This document shows, one piece after another, positions 51,068 through 60,639 of a DNA stretch of 64,000 nt (positions within the stretch are counted from its first letter, which is position 1; each line of letters starts with the position of its first letter). The notes under the pieces were generated by a model. It searched no databases and was not told the origin of the DNA. It saw nothing but the letters and a program-made list of their open reading frames with translations. This DNA comes from Paenibacillus aestuarii. Lineage in GTDB: Bacteria; Bacillota; Bacilli; Paenibacillales; NBRC-103111. Location of the stretch: NCBI RefSeq assembly GCF_027789125.1, contig NZ_JAQFVF010000092.1:186001-250000 (forward strand), in the 5' to 3' direction. Made by a program: the position numbers and the translations under genes.

Positions 51068-52672
51068 TTATGCGAGAAGTTCAGCAGGAGTCATACCAAA
51101 ATATTTTCGAAAGGTTGTGCTGAAATAAGGGATGTTATGGTACCCTACTTTATTCGCGACCTCGTAGATTTTATATTTTCTTTCCAAAATAAGGCTTTTA
51201 GCCGCTTCCATCTTCACACTGATAATATAGTTATTAATCGTCTCTCCGGTTGCATTTTTAAAAATTTGGCTCAAGTAGTTACGGGAAATATACACTTTAT
51301 CTGCAAGCTCTGCGATCGTAATATCTTTCGCATAGTTATCATGAATGTACTGCTTGATGAAATCGATTGCCAGCTTATGTTTGAAACTCTCCTGCCATTG
51401 CTGGTTCATGCATACCCGGCGGATGATATCGATTAGCCAGGCTTCATACTGGTCATAGGTATAAATGCTACTCAGCTCATGCTCCATCGTATAGTCCTGA
51501 AAAATATCATTTAACCTAATTTCGTCATCCACGAAAGCAAAGCTGAAAATCGCCCAGAACTGCGTGCCGAGCAGGCTGAATTGCGGAGGAATCTCGCTCT
51601 CTTTGAGAGCAGCGATGTAATTGCCGATAATCTTCTCAGCATTTCGACCTTGCGTCGTTTTGACGTCGTCGACAATCTGCTGATAAAATTTAATCGGCTT
51701 GGGCATGCACTGCTTGGTGTACGTCAGCGACTTGTCCATATGGCCATATTCGAACACTCCAGTCGATTGAAAGACGCGAACTCCCGGCACTAAAGGCTGG
51801 AACGCTTCTTCCAAGGAATCGGAGAGGTGCGACCAATCGTTCGTAAATCGGCCGATGCCGATACGGATCGTAATTTCCAGATAGGTTTGCACACAATCGA
51901 TGATTTTCCTGGCCATAGCTTTTATGGCATGAATATGCTCTTCGTACTGCGCCTGCTTCTCGTAATGAAGGATGAGCGCCGCATGGTACCCGTGCAATTC
52001 CACGTAATCGAAAGGCAGGTTCTCCGCCTGGAGAATTTCTTTAATGATATTCTTTATTGCAAAACGGAATAATAAGCGATCCGGCGTGCGGACATCCGAT
52101 ATTCTCGTCGTTCGCAAGATCTCAATGCCGAGCACGATATGGCTCCGATTATCGTCACTCGCGCACAAATTCGTCATCTCATTCCAGTTGCTCGCTGTTC
52201 CGGTTACGACCGTTTTCAGCTGCTCTTTGCGCACGAATGGCTCATATTCATCCAATTGGTCACGCAGTTTCTCCTGCTCGATCTTGGAATGATACTCATG
52301 TTCAATCTGTGCAATGGTGCGCTGGAGTACTTCCGTCATCGTATTCCTGGAAACCGGCTTCGATAAGTAATCCTCTACATTCAAACGCAACGCTTGACGC
52401 GCCACTTCAAAATCAGAAAAACCGCTATGAATCAAAATTTTCCCTTCAAAGTGCTCGTTGCGCAAAGCTTCAATCATTTTGATCCCACTCATCACTGGCA
52501 TGTAAATGTCCGTAATTACAATATCCGGCTGCTTGTCCCGGATGAGCTCCAATCCGCGCTCTCCATTCAAACTTTCTCCTACCCATTCGGCCCCGATTTC
52601 TTCCCATGGAATCACTTGCTTCATCCCTTTGAGCACTTGACGGTCGTCGTCAATGATTGCAATCTTCCACAT
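51068..52672 (-). CDS. YesN-type response regulator (receiver + AraC HTH)
   Basis: A 534-residue regulator: receiver with acidic IIDDD, phospho-Asp in IVITDIYMPVMSG and EDYLSKPV with the Lys; C-terminal AraC domain (YAKDITIAELADKVYISRNY, LSQIFKNATGETINNYIISV, GYHNIPYFSTTFRKYFG). AGGAGG lies 7 nt before the ATG. Its promoter probably is the extended -10 at about 52719-52727. First gene of the three-gene regulatory operon. Confidence 0.88.
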   Translation of the reverse strand: MWKIAIIDDDRQVLKGMKQVIPWEEIGAEWVGESLNGERGLELIRDKQPDIVITDIYMPVMSGIKMIEALRNEHFEGKILIHSGFSDFEVARQALRLNVEDYLSKPVSRNTMTEVLQRTIAQIEHEYHSKIEQEKLRDQLDEYEPFVRKEQLKTVVTGTASNWNEMTNLCASDDNRSHIVLGIEILRTTRISDVRTPDRLLFRFAIKNIIKEILQAENLPFDYVELHGYHAALILHYEKQAQYEEHIHAIKAMARKIIDCVQTYLEITIRIGIGRFTNDWSHLSDSLEEAFQPLVPGVRVFQSTGVFEYGHMDKSLTYTKQCMPKPIKFYQQIVDDVKTTQGRNAEKIIGNYIAALKESEIPPQFSLLGTQFWAIFSFAFVDDEIRLNDIFQDYTMEHELSSIYTYDQYEAWLIDIIRRVCMNQQWQESFKHKLAIDFIKQYIHDNYAKDITIAELADKVYISRNYLSQIFKNATGETINNYIISVKMEAAKSLILERKYKIYEVANKVGYHNIPYFSTTFRKYFGMTPAELLA

Positions 52673-52708
52673 CTCGTTGCCTCCTAACTGATGGATCGTA
52701 ATGTAAAA

Positions 52709-52770
52709 GCACCCCTTAATTATAACATCAGATTAACCTCTTCAGGGTATCTAAGTTAACTAAGGGGTGC
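52709..52770 (-). terminator. Terminator of the sugar ABC operon with an embedded promoter
   Basis: GCACCCCTTA..TTAAC arms (52709-52726 and 52755-52770) pair around a 28-nt loop, with a short T-run on the minus strand. On the same strand TGTTATAAT (52719-52727) is a TGn-TATAAT extended -10 positioned to start the regulator operon, so terminator and promoter overlap. Confidence 0.5.
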
Positions 52771-52788
52771 CCATGTCAGCTTTAATGC

Positions 52789-53991
52789 TTAAGCTTTAGA
52801 AAAAGATTGCGAGAAATCGCTTGTTGCATCCTCTTTGACGGTTTTGACAAACTTGGAAGTTTGGATCAATTCCTTCAGCTTCAGCTCATACTCGTCCGCA
52901 TCAAATGGAACATTCACCATTTGTTTGTTGAAGGAGGAAAGCATAATGCCATTGCCGATCGTAAGTCCCTTGATCCCTTCTGTACCTTCGGCAATCAGCT
53001 CGCCGCCGCCATTTTGCACCGCTGCAAAAAACTTCTCTGCAACGACTTTATGTCCTGTCGGAACTTTGGTATTAACTGGAATTTCCGTATACCAAGTTTC
53101 CACGTTGGCGAATCCTTCTTTTGTTTCGCGCAAATGCTTGAGCATCGATTTCCGGTTCTTATACAGAACCAGCTTATCATTCTCATAGACGAGCTTGCCG
53201 TGTTCACCGACAATCTCGAACCGATTCGTTCCCGGAGACTCCGCTGTTGTGACGATAAAATGGCCAATCATGCCGTTGTCATGCTCGAAGTAAGCGGTAA
53301 CTTCGTCTTCCACTTCGATATTGTGATACTTGCCAATGTTGGCATGACCGCTGATGCGTGCGGGTACTCCGAACAGCCATTGGTACAGGTCGAGATTGTG
53401 CGGACATTGATTGGTAAGAATGCCGCCGCCTTCGCCGGCCCAAGTAGCGCGCCAGCCACCGCTGTCATAATAGGCTTGCGATCTGAACCAAGCTGTATTG
53501 ATCCAAGTCACCCGGGTCAACTGGCCGAGATCTCCGCCGGACACAAGCTCTTTCAGCTTCTTATAAAATGGCAGCGTGCGCTCCTGGAACATCATGCCGA
53601 AGATGAGCTCTGGGTACTCGATCTTCGCCTCCTGATAGGCGTCGATCGATTTCTGCGCGTCATTGACGTGGACCGCAAGCGGTTTCTCGCACAGGACATG
53701 GATGCCCCGACGGAAAGCTTCGATCGTAATCGGTGTGTGATCGTAATGCGGAACCGCAATGATCACCGCATCAATTCCCGATTGGTCAAACAGTTCGATG
53801 TAATCGTAGTAGGCTTTGGTATTATATTGAGCAGCGAATTTATCCGCCTTCTCGCGTACAAGATCGCACACGCCGACCAGTTCCACGTTGCTTAATTCCT
53901 GAACATATTTGATGTGCGTGTTCGCCCCGATATTGCCGAGGCCAACGATCGCCACCTTCACTTTATCTGACATACTCATGGTTTCACTCAC
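52789..53991 (-). CDS. Gfo/Idh/MocA family oxidoreductase
   Basis: A 400-residue NAD(P)-dependent sugar or inositol dehydrogenase-type enzyme. The Rossmann start KVAIVGLGNIGANTHIKYVQ has G-x-G-x-x-G; the catalytic region VLCEKPLAVHVNDAQK contains the conserved Glu-Lys-Pro; GWRATWAGEGGGILTNQCPHNLDLY carries the second motif with Asp and His. It is the last gene of the ABC operon, suggesting oxidation of the imported sugar or sugar acid. Downstream hairpin at 52709-52770. Confidence 0.88.
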   Translation of the reverse strand: MSETMSMSDKVKVAIVGLGNIGANTHIKYVQELSNVELVGVCDLVREKADKFAAQYNTKAYYDYIELFDQSGIDAVIIAVPHYDHTPITIEAFRRGIHVLCEKPLAVHVNDAQKSIDAYQEAKIEYPELIFGMMFQERTLPFYKKLKELVSGGDLGQLTRVTWINTAWFRSQAYYDSGGWRATWAGEGGGILTNQCPHNLDLYQWLFGVPARISGHANIGKYHNIEVEDEVTAYFEHDNGMIGHFIVTTAESPGTNRFEIVGEHGKLVYENDKLVLYKNRKSMLKHLRETKEGFANVETWYTEIPVNTKVPTGHKVVAEKFFAAVQNGGGELIAEGTEGIKGLTIGNGIMLSSFNKQMVNVPFDADEYELKLKELIQTSKFVKTVKEDATSDFSQSFSKA

Positions 53992-54000
53992 CTTCCGTTA

Positions 54001-54828
54001 TTAGTTCCAAGCCATGTCTTCGGCTTCTAGCAGTGCCTTGAGCGCTTTCACCGCATGAACGAACTGTCCCGGGCCATCCTGCTCCGGCAAGTACTTCTGC
54101 AAATGCGGCTCGATCGAGAGAAATCCGGAGAATTCCGAGTCCTTCAAGTATTGGATGAACGGCCCGAACTCGCCGTCTCCGGCTCCAGCAGGAACGAAAA
54201 TTTTCCGTTCACTGGAAGCGTCCTTCACATGCACATATTGCAGGAATGAAGCTAATTTCGGAAGCGCATGGGAAATCGGCTTCACGTCGTTCATCACAAA
54301 GTTGCCAGGGTCAAAAGCAAGGCGCAGCCGGCTGCTGTCACAAGAAGCAAGTACGTCCAGACAGCGGTCATCGATGTCGCCGTACACTTTGCTCTCATTT
54401 TCCAGCAGCAGCGTCACGTTGTAGCTCTCTGCCACTTCGACGAGCTGCTTCATGCGAGAAATGACTTCTTCGCGATATTTACCCGCTTCTTCGCCATCGG
54501 GAATGAAATAGGAGAAGATGCGAATGTAAGGTGCGTTCAAAAAGTTGGCGATTTCCCCAGCCCGCTTCACATTCGCCAGCTCTACGGCGAAGTCGTCGCG
54601 AATACCGTATTTGCCAATCGGCGAGCCGATCGAGGAGATTTTAAAACCGCGCGCGTCGAGTGCGCTTTTAACTTGCTGCAGCTCCTCATCAGTCAGCTTC
54701 AGCACGTTTTTCCCGTTTACACTGCGAAATTCGATATGCGAAATGCCTTCCGATGCCAGGACATCCATCTGCTGCTCTAAATCCGGAGAAATTTCATCTG
54801 CAAAGCCGGTAATCGTGATCACAGTCAA
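54001..54828 (-). CDS. Sugar phosphate isomerase/epimerase family protein
   Basis: A 275-residue TIM-barrel of the xylose-isomerase-like (AP_endonuc_2) superfamily: ITGFADEISPDLEQQMDVLA at the N-terminus, LLLENESKVYGDIDD with metal-binding Glu, AFDPGNFVMND with Asp, HVKDASSERKI with His and FLSIEPHLQ with Glu. These are the metal ligands of the family. Likely an isomerase or epimerase for the imported sugar. Its gene starts 18 bp after the binding protein stop. Confidence 0.86.
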   Translation of the reverse strand: MTVITITGFADEISPDLEQQMDVLASEGISHIEFRSVNGKNVLKLTDEELQQVKSALDARGFKISSIGSPIGKYGIRDDFAVELANVKRAGEIANFLNAPYIRIFSYFIPDGEEAGKYREEVISRMKQLVEVAESYNVTLLLENESKVYGDIDDRCLDVLASCDSSRLRLAFDPGNFVMNDVKPISHALPKLASFLQYVHVKDASSERKIFVPAGAGDGEFGPFIQYLKDSEFSGFLSIEPHLQKYLPEQDGPGQFVHAVKALKALLEAEDMAWN

Positions 54829-54846
54829 GCCCTCCTGCCTGTCGGG

Positions 54847-56169
54847 TTATTTTTCGTATTCAGCCGCTTTTTTCTTCAGCTCATCAAAACCTTGGTCAAT
54901 CTTCATCTTGCCGAACATAATCGATTCAGTAATCGCCTTGTAATCTTTGGTATCGAAGTTGTTCCAGCCTTTAGCACCTGGGTTGAACTGCTGTGCGCCT
55001 TGGGAAGCCATGCTGATCATATCTGTCGTCAATTTGTCGGCAGCACTGAATTTAGGCTGCAATTGCGCCAAAATTTTGTTGGAAACCGGCACACCGCGTG
55101 TTGTACCCGAAATTTCGCCCGCTTCCGGACTGTTAATGAACCAATCGATGAACTTCTTCGCTTCTTCCTTGTTCTGTGAATCTTGGCTGACGCTGAAGAA
55201 GAACGTGGCTTTCAACCAGCTGCCGCCCTCTTTATCTTTCGGCATCGCATAGACGCCAATGCTGCCTGGCTTCAAGCTATCCCAAGAAGAAGCTTGCGCT
55301 GCGTGAGCCGCTTTGAAAATCACTTTGCCGGTCAGCATCAGATCCTGCTTCGGATCCAAGTCGACGTCGCTGACGGAGACATCAGCCGGAGGAATGATGC
55401 CTTCTTGACGGAATTGATCGGCCATTTTTTGCCATTCCAACCAAGTGTCTTTGTCAAAGTTGAACTTACCATCCGGTGTAACCGGGTATCCTTTACCTTT
55501 ACTTAACTGGTAAGACGTATACATATCACGGTTTCTCGCAAAGTCGCCGATGACATAATGGTCCTTATCCAGCTTGGCTTTGATGTCTTTGGCGAGCTTG
55601 AAGAATCCGTCCCACGTGATGCCTTCCTTCGGCAATTGGATACCCAGCTTGTCCAACGAACCTTTGTCATAGATGAGTCCCCATGCATTGCCACCCAGCG
55701 GAACCGCTGTTTCCTTGCCTTTATATTTACCAGCTTCAACCAGATTCGGATCGATATCGCTTACATTAATACTGCTGAGATCTGCGAGTTGTCCTCTTGC
55801 ATTCCAATCGGCAAGCCACGCAGCGTCCATCTGAATAACATCCGGCGCATTCTTTGCTGCTGCTTGTGTCGTCAGCTTATCGATATAGCCGTCAAAGCCT
55901 GAGTACTCCGGCTCAAAGGTAATGTTCGGGTGATTTTTCGTATACAGATCGAGGATTTTCAATGTCGCATCATGCCTTGGCTGAGAGCCCCACCACATAA
56001 TGCGCAGCTTCACCGGTTTCGTGCTTGCAGGCGCCGCACTTGCTGCGCTGTTCGGGCTGCTTTTCTCAGCGGCTTTCGGTGTTGTATCCCCGGAACCGCA
56101 TCCTACTAACGATAAACCGATTGCTGTTGTCAACATGGCAACTGTCAGTTTTTTTCTCATTGTAGCCAT
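54847..56169 (-). CDS. Sugar ABC transporter substrate-binding lipoprotein (family 1)
   Basis: A 440-residue lipoprotein: signal with lipobox SLVGC, linker, then a MalE-type fold with RIMWWGSQPRHDATLKILDL, TFEPEYSGFDGYIDKLTTQ and AAKNAPDVIQMDAAWLADWN. AAGGGG lies 9 nt before the chosen ATG; an ATG four codons later (MRKKLTVAM) is also possible. It lies between the permeases (upstream) and metabolic genes (downstream) in one operon. As with the other locus, no ATPase gene is present. Confidence 0.87.
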   Translation of the reverse strand: MATMRKKLTVAMLTTAIGLSLVGCGSGDTTPKAAEKSSPNSAASAAPASTKPVKLRIMWWGSQPRHDATLKILDLYTKNHPNITFEPEYSGFDGYIDKLTTQAAAKNAPDVIQMDAAWLADWNARGQLADLSSINVSDIDPNLVEAGKYKGKETAVPLGGNAWGLIYDKGSLDKLGIQLPKEGITWDGFFKLAKDIKAKLDKDHYVIGDFARNRDMYTSYQLSKGKGYPVTPDGKFNFDKDTWLEWQKMADQFRQEGIIPPADVSVSDVDLDPKQDLMLTGKVIFKAAHAAQASSWDSLKPGSIGVYAMPKDKEGGSWLKATFFFSVSQDSQNKEEAKKFIDWFINSPEAGEISGTTRGVPVSNKILAQLQPKFSAADKLTTDMISMASQGAQQFNPGAKGWNNFDTKDYKAITESIMFGKMKIDQGFDELKKKAAEYEK

Positions 56170-56294
56170 TTGTCATAACCCCTTCGTTAATTAGTAGTGT
56201 GAGTATTATTCAATCTTTAATCACTATAACGCTTGCCACCCAGCATGACTATGATAGTACCCTACGATTTGTTTCAAAATTCTCCTGAGAACCA

Positions 56295-57143
56295 TCAGCC
56301 TTTGATCCCCGTTGTGGCGATCCCTTCGACGAAATATTTTTGCGCCAACGTAAAAATGATAACGGAAGGTACGACCGAGACGAGACCCATAGCGAGCAAT
56401 TGCCCCCACTGCTGGGCGGATTGGGAGTCATTAAGCATTCTTAAGGCCAGACCTACCGTATACTTGTCAACGGAGTTGATATATAGCAGGTGACCGAAGA
56501 AGTCATCCCAATTCCAAAGGAAACAATAGATGATCACTGTCAGCAAGGCGGGTTTTGTGAGCGGCATGACGATGCGCCAGTAGATCCCGAACCAACTGCA
56601 GCCGTCCATCTTCGCTGATTCATCCAGTTCACGTGGAATCCCGCGAATGAATTGCACCAGCAGGAAGACGAAGAAGCTACCGCCTGCGCCTCCGGCGAGG
56701 GAATGCGGCACAATAAACGGCAAGTACGTATTCACCCAGCCGAGATGATGGAACAGCGAGTACTGCGGAATGATCGTCACTTGTCCTGGCAGCATCAGCG
56801 TCAGCATCAGAATTGAAAACCAGAAGTTGCGCAGCCGGAACTGCAGCCGGGCAAATCCGAAGGCGACCAGACTGCACGAGATGACCGTTGTGAAGAGAAG
56901 CCCGACGATCAGCTCGAAGTTATTGATGTAAAAGTCAGTGAACGTATGCCCCGGAATGGCGTTCCAGCCTTTGCTGAAATTGCTCCACATCGGATGCGCC
57001 GGGAACAGCCCGGGCAAGCTCAGCTCTTGATTCGATTTCAGAGAAGCGCCGACCCACCAAAGAACCGGATAAATCATCAGTACGCTGAGTACAATCAGAA
57101 TGGCGTGAATCCCAATGCTTTTACGCTGGAATGTGCTCGGCAT
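56295..57143 (-). CDS. Sugar ABC transporter permease (MalG-like)
   Basis: A 282-residue six-helix permease with the coupling loop RELDESAKMDGCSWFGIYWR and the ending KYFVEGIATTGIKG. ATG at 57143 overlaps the stop of the preceding permease by one base (TGATG) and has GGAGG upstream. It partners the MalF-type subunit. Confidence 0.88.
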   Translation of the reverse strand: MPSTFQRKSIGIHAILIVLSVLMIYPVLWWVGASLKSNQELSLPGLFPAHPMWSNFSKGWNAIPGHTFTDFYINNFELIVGLLFTTVISCSLVAFGFARLQFRLRNFWFSILMLTLMLPGQVTIIPQYSLFHHLGWVNTYLPFIVPHSLAGGAGGSFFVFLLVQFIRGIPRELDESAKMDGCSWFGIYWRIVMPLTKPALLTVIIYCFLWNWDDFFGHLLYINSVDKYTVGLALRMLNDSQSAQQWGQLLAMGLVSVVPSVIIFTLAQKYFVEGIATTGIKG

Positions 57144-58081
57144 CACTTCTCCTCCTTTTCCGACTCGTAGAACACCCAGTATTTGGAAGTGACAAAAATA
57201 ATCGAAGTGGACGCCGCAATAATGATCAGCATGATCCAGGCAAGGCTGGAGGCATATCCCATTTGCAGCTGACTAAAAGCTCTTTCATATAAGTATAGCG
57301 CATACACATAAGTCGAATTCATAGGCCCACCCTGCGTAATGATCATGGCTGGCGTGAACATCTGGAATGCGCCGATGATCCCCATAACGATGTTGAAGTA
57401 AATGGTTGGTGAAAGCATGGGCAGCGTAATGTTAAAAAACTGGCGAATCTTCCCTGCGCCGTCTACATTCGACGCTTCATACAAGTCTTGCGGAATCTGC
57501 TTAAGTCCGGCCAGGAAGATGACCATCGCCGAACCGAATTGCCACACAACGAGCAGCACCAATGTGCCCAGAGCGGTATTCGGATTGTTGATCCAGCCTG
57601 TCCCGTTAATACCGAACAGATCAAGCACTTGGTTGATGTAGCCTTCTTTGCCGAAAATATTTTTCCAAAGCAGCGAGACGGCGATGCTTCCGCCGATGAG
57701 GGACGGAAAGTAAATCGCTGTCCGGTATGCGGACATCCCACGAATACTTTTGGCGAGCAGCATGGCGATGAATAGCGCAGCGACCAGCCTTAAGGGCACT
57801 GAGCCTAACACATAAAGAAAAGTAACTTTGACGGATTGATAGAATCTGGTATCGACGGTGAAAATTTTCTCGTAATTTCGCAGCCCAACCCAGCTCGCCT
57901 CTTCAAGGAGCGAATAGTCAGTAAACGAATAATAAAGCGATTGCACCATCGGATAAAGCGTTAACAACAAGAATCCAATTAACCAAGGCGAAATAAATAA
58001 ATGACCGGTAATAAAGGCATCCCAGCGCTTAAGCTTAGCCATGCGACGCTTGGATGTAGAGGTTGCAATCGTAGCTTCCAT
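57143..58081 (-). CDS. Sugar ABC transporter permease (MalF-like)
   Basis: A 312-residue six-helix permease. LFISPWLIGFLLLTLYPMVQS is the usual first helix, and DLYEASNVDGAGKIRQFFNI the coupling loop. ATG at 58081 has GAGGTGAA upstream; an upstream in-frame ATG at 58111 has none. It is the first gene of the permease-permease-binding protein-isomerase-oxidoreductase operon. Confidence 0.87.
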   Translation of the reverse strand: MEATIATSTSKRRMAKLKRWDAFITGHLFISPWLIGFLLLTLYPMVQSLYYSFTDYSLLEEASWVGLRNYEKIFTVDTRFYQSVKVTFLYVLGSVPLRLVAALFIAMLLAKSIRGMSAYRTAIYFPSLIGGSIAVSLLWKNIFGKEGYINQVLDLFGINGTGWINNPNTALGTLVLLVVWQFGSAMVIFLAGLKQIPQDLYEASNVDGAGKIRQFFNITLPMLSPTIYFNIVMGIIGAFQMFTPAMIITQGGPMNSTYVYALYLYERAFSQLQMGYASSLAWIMLIIIAASTSIIFVTSKYWVFYESEKEEK

Positions 58082-58469
58082 CCTGTTCACCTCGTTGTGT
58101 TTTTCATTCATTATAAAAACAAAAGTGAGCCATTACTATAATAGTAGGCTCCAATTTCTTTCAAATTCCTCAGAAAGTCGTGCAGTCCATATGACAAAAC
58201 ATCCGTACCAAACACTGCCTAGCTAAATTGAAAAATATAAAAAACCTCTATACGTTATCCGTCAACGAGCGAACACGAATAGCAGCCAAGCCAGTCCATT
58301 AAGCACTCCTACATATCCAAAACCATCAGCATTGGCTTGGCTCCACACTTACCGTGTCCATTGGGTTTACATTTTTTGAAGTTTCAAGAAATGCTTATAG
58401 CTGGAATGACCTGCATGCGTTACAATGAGAGGGAAATCCGACTTCAGCACGAGGGAACCAGGTGACACG
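58082..58469. other. Divergent noncoding region between sugar operon and MFS gene
   Basis: About 390 bp. It holds a perfect 10-bp inverted repeat AGCCAAGCCA / TGGCTTGGCT (58284-58293 and 58333-58342) and a -10-like TATAAT for the minus-strand operon (about 58111-58116). No gene seen. Confidence 0.4.
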
Positions 58470-59888
58470 ATGAACGTTGAGAACAAGTTTCTGCGCAACA
58501 ATATCCGAAATAACCTATGGAACGGGATTGCTTGGTCCATTGGCTTTAACTTCGTCACCCCCTTCATTGGCGTGCTGGCTGCGCAGCTCGGGGCGACCAA
58601 TCGCGACTATGCGCTGCTGTCTTCCATACCGGCGCTGCTGACCATCCTCATCAATTTGCCGGCGACGATGGTCATCGCCCGATTCCGCCATCAAAAAAGG
58701 ATCATTGCCGGAACCATTCTGCTTTGCCGCTTTTTCTACTTTCTATTGATTTTTGTCCCGTATATGCAAGTTTCTGCAATGACAGCACTTATCTTACTCG
58801 TTGGCTTGTACAACGCCACCAATTCCGTCATCGCCGTGGCTTGGCAAGCTATGATGGGCGAGATCATCCCGACCCGCCACCGGAACCGGGTGTTTGCCCA
58901 GCGCAACATTTGGACCGGGATCAGTGGTATGATCGTCGCTTTTATCGCAGGATATGGAATCGACCGACTTCCTTATCCTTACGGCTATCAGATCGCGTTT
59001 TCGATCGGTTTTGCTTTCGCTTTGCTTGAAACGTGGTATTTTATGCGACTGCGCATTCCGAGCGAGGAGACAGCGAGCGCCATTGGGAGGCAGAGCGAGG
59101 GGGCACTAGATTCGGAGATAGTGGCACAAGAAGCGGTTGAGAGCAGTGGATTTGAAAGCGTCTCCGAGAGCGGCAGTGACGAAGGACAACGAGAACTGTT
59201 CCAATACACTAGCGATGAAAATGCTGCTGGCAACTTGTTCGAGAGCCATGTCCGTGAAAGCGTTTTACGCCGTTGGGTCACCCGCTTTAAACTAGACCTC
59301 GGCCGCAGCTACTATTTGTTTTGCGTAAGCGCGATTATCTACATATTTGCCTGGCAAGCCGCTTGGCCGATCTATACCAAAGTGAAAGTCGATACGCTCC
59401 TGGCGACGAATACGATGATGAGCATCGACACGATTGTTGGCGCCATCGGCTCACTCTTCGGTTTTCAATTGTGGGCGCGGATCGCCGATCACAAAGGCAC
59501 CGGGTGGACGGTTTTCGCCTCTGCACTCATGCTGGCGCTCACTCCCTATTTTTGGATCTACGCCCCCAATATGACGTGGGTGTATGTGTATGATTTGATC
59601 GGAGGCGTTGCCACCGCAGGCTTTCAGCAGTCCGCCTTCAACCGTCTCCTGGAACTTGTTCCCGAGGACGGGCGCCAGCGGGCGATTGCGATCTATACCA
59701 CGCTTTCGCAGGTATCCGCTATCTTCGCACCTATCATCGGCATGATGATCTACACTGCCGTACCTTATGAGATGTGCATGTTCATCATGGGCACCGTTCG
59801 GGTCGTAGGCTCCCTGTGCTTCCTGCTGATTTTATCTTCCATGCTGATGAAAATGTCAAAGCCGAGACGGCGCACGCTGGGCCGCTAG
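58470..59888 (+). CDS. MFS transporter with an unusual acidic central loop
   Basis: A 472-residue major facilitator with 12 membrane segments (GVLAAQLGATNRDYALLSSI, MGEIIPTRHRNRVFAQRN as the loop 2-3 motif). The loop between the two halves (about 200-265) is long and acidic and Ser-rich (SEGALDSEIVAQEAVESSGF region), longer than usual for such transporters. ATG at 58470 has AGGTGA upstream. Substrate unknown; the fold is not clearly sugar or drug type. Confidence 0.72.
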   Translation: MNVENKFLRNNIRNNLWNGIAWSIGFNFVTPFIGVLAAQLGATNRDYALLSSIPALLTILINLPATMVIARFRHQKRIIAGTILLCRFFYFLLIFVPYMQVSAMTALILLVGLYNATNSVIAVAWQAMMGEIIPTRHRNRVFAQRNIWTGISGMIVAFIAGYGIDRLPYPYGYQIAFSIGFAFALLETWYFMRLRIPSEETASAIGRQSEGALDSEIVAQEAVESSGFESVSESGSDEGQRELFQYTSDENAAGNLFESHVRESVLRRWVTRFKLDLGRSYYLFCVSAIIYIFAWQAAWPIYTKVKVDTLLATNTMMSIDTIVGAIGSLFGFQLWARIADHKGTGWTVFASALMLALTPYFWIYAPNMTWVYVYDLIGGVATAGFQQSAFNRLLELVPEDGRQRAIAIYTTLSQVSAIFAPIIGMMIYTAVPYEMCMFIMGTVRVVGSLCFLLILSSMLMKMSKPRRRTLGR

Positions 59889-59911
59889 AGCGGGAAGGCC
59901 GCTTGAAAGAC

Positions 59912-59946
59912 GCCTCTCGAGTGCGCTGTAGCAGCGCTTGAGAGGC
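59912..59946. repeat. Stable hairpin without U-tract
   Basis: GCCTCTCGAGTGCGCT pairs with AGCGCTTGAGAGGC around a 5-nt loop; no T-run follows. It may terminate the MFS transcript inefficiently or be a repeat. Confidence 0.35.
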
Positions 59947-60133
59947 AAAGCCGCTTTGGAGGTGCCGTTCTAGCGCTGGGCCGCCAAGTCCGCTGAGCAA
60001 CTAACTTTTGCAGCCTCTTTCTGTGGTATGTACAAGAGCAATTGAAACACTGCTAGCCTGTGAACATGTACCTGCAGCGCCGGCTGATTCGTTCTCCATC
60101 GTCGACTCGCTCACCGTCTATATGTCAAATAAA

Positions 60134-60158
60134 AAGGCGACCCTCTACGAAGGTCACC
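60134..60158 (-). terminator. Terminator of rpiB
   Basis: AGGTGACC / GGGTCGCCT stem (one G-U pair) with TTTTTATTTG on the minus strand, 11 bp after the stop. Confidence 0.55.
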
Positions 60159-60168
60159 TGCTGCTGCC

Positions 60169-60639
60169 TTATTTTTCGCCCATCAGTTCCTTCGCTGTCT
60201 CCAGCTCCAGGAGGCGAAGCTTTCCGACGCGCCGCCGGAAATGTTCTTCCGTACTGAATTCTGCCTGCACAAAGGCACGTATCAAATCCTCTGCCAGCCA
60301 CGGACCGATGATTTGTGCGCCGATGCACATGATGTTCACATCATCATGCTCCACGCATTGGTGCGCAGAGTGAATGTCGTGGCAGACCGCGGCGCGAATG
60401 CCGGGAATTTTGTTAGCGGCTATAGCCGCTCCAACGCCGGTGCCGCACACCATAATTCCCCGCTGGAAACCGCCCCGCCGGACGGCGTCGCACACTTTTC
60501 TCGCAACATCGGGAAAGTCTACCGGCTCTGTCGAGTAACAACCAAAATCGGTGACCTCCACACCCAGATCTTCAAAAACCAGCCGCAAAGCGACTTTCAT
60601 TTCATACCCGCAGTGATCGCTGCCAATAGCAATTTTCAT
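60169..60639 (-). CDS. rpiB: Ribose-5-phosphate isomerase B
   Basis: A 156-residue RpiB/LacAB-family isomerase interconverting ribose 5-phosphate and ribulose 5-phosphate (some members act on allose or other sugar phosphates). Landmarks are MKIAIGSDHCGYEMK, the catalytic Cys loop RGIMVCGTGVGAAIAANK, and the CHDIHSAHQCVEHDDVNIMC region with the catalytic His. ATG at 60639 has GAGGTG upstream and gives the usual N-terminus. Standalone; the DHCG opening and size match RpiB rather than LacA or LacB. Confidence 0.85.
   Translation of the reverse strand: MKIAIGSDHCGYEMKVALRLVFEDLGVEVTDFGCYSTEPVDFPDVARKVCDAVRRGGFQRGIMVCGTGVGAAIAANKIPGIRAAVCHDIHSAHQCVEHDDVNIMCIGAQIIGPWLAEDLIRAFVQAEFSTEEHFRRRVGKLRLLELETAKELMGEK

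Noticed and set aside
52807..53895. A 362-codon open frame on the plus strand.
   Set aside because: Antisense to the Gfo/Idh oxidoreductase gene with its complete motifs; GC codon bias alone can open such frames.
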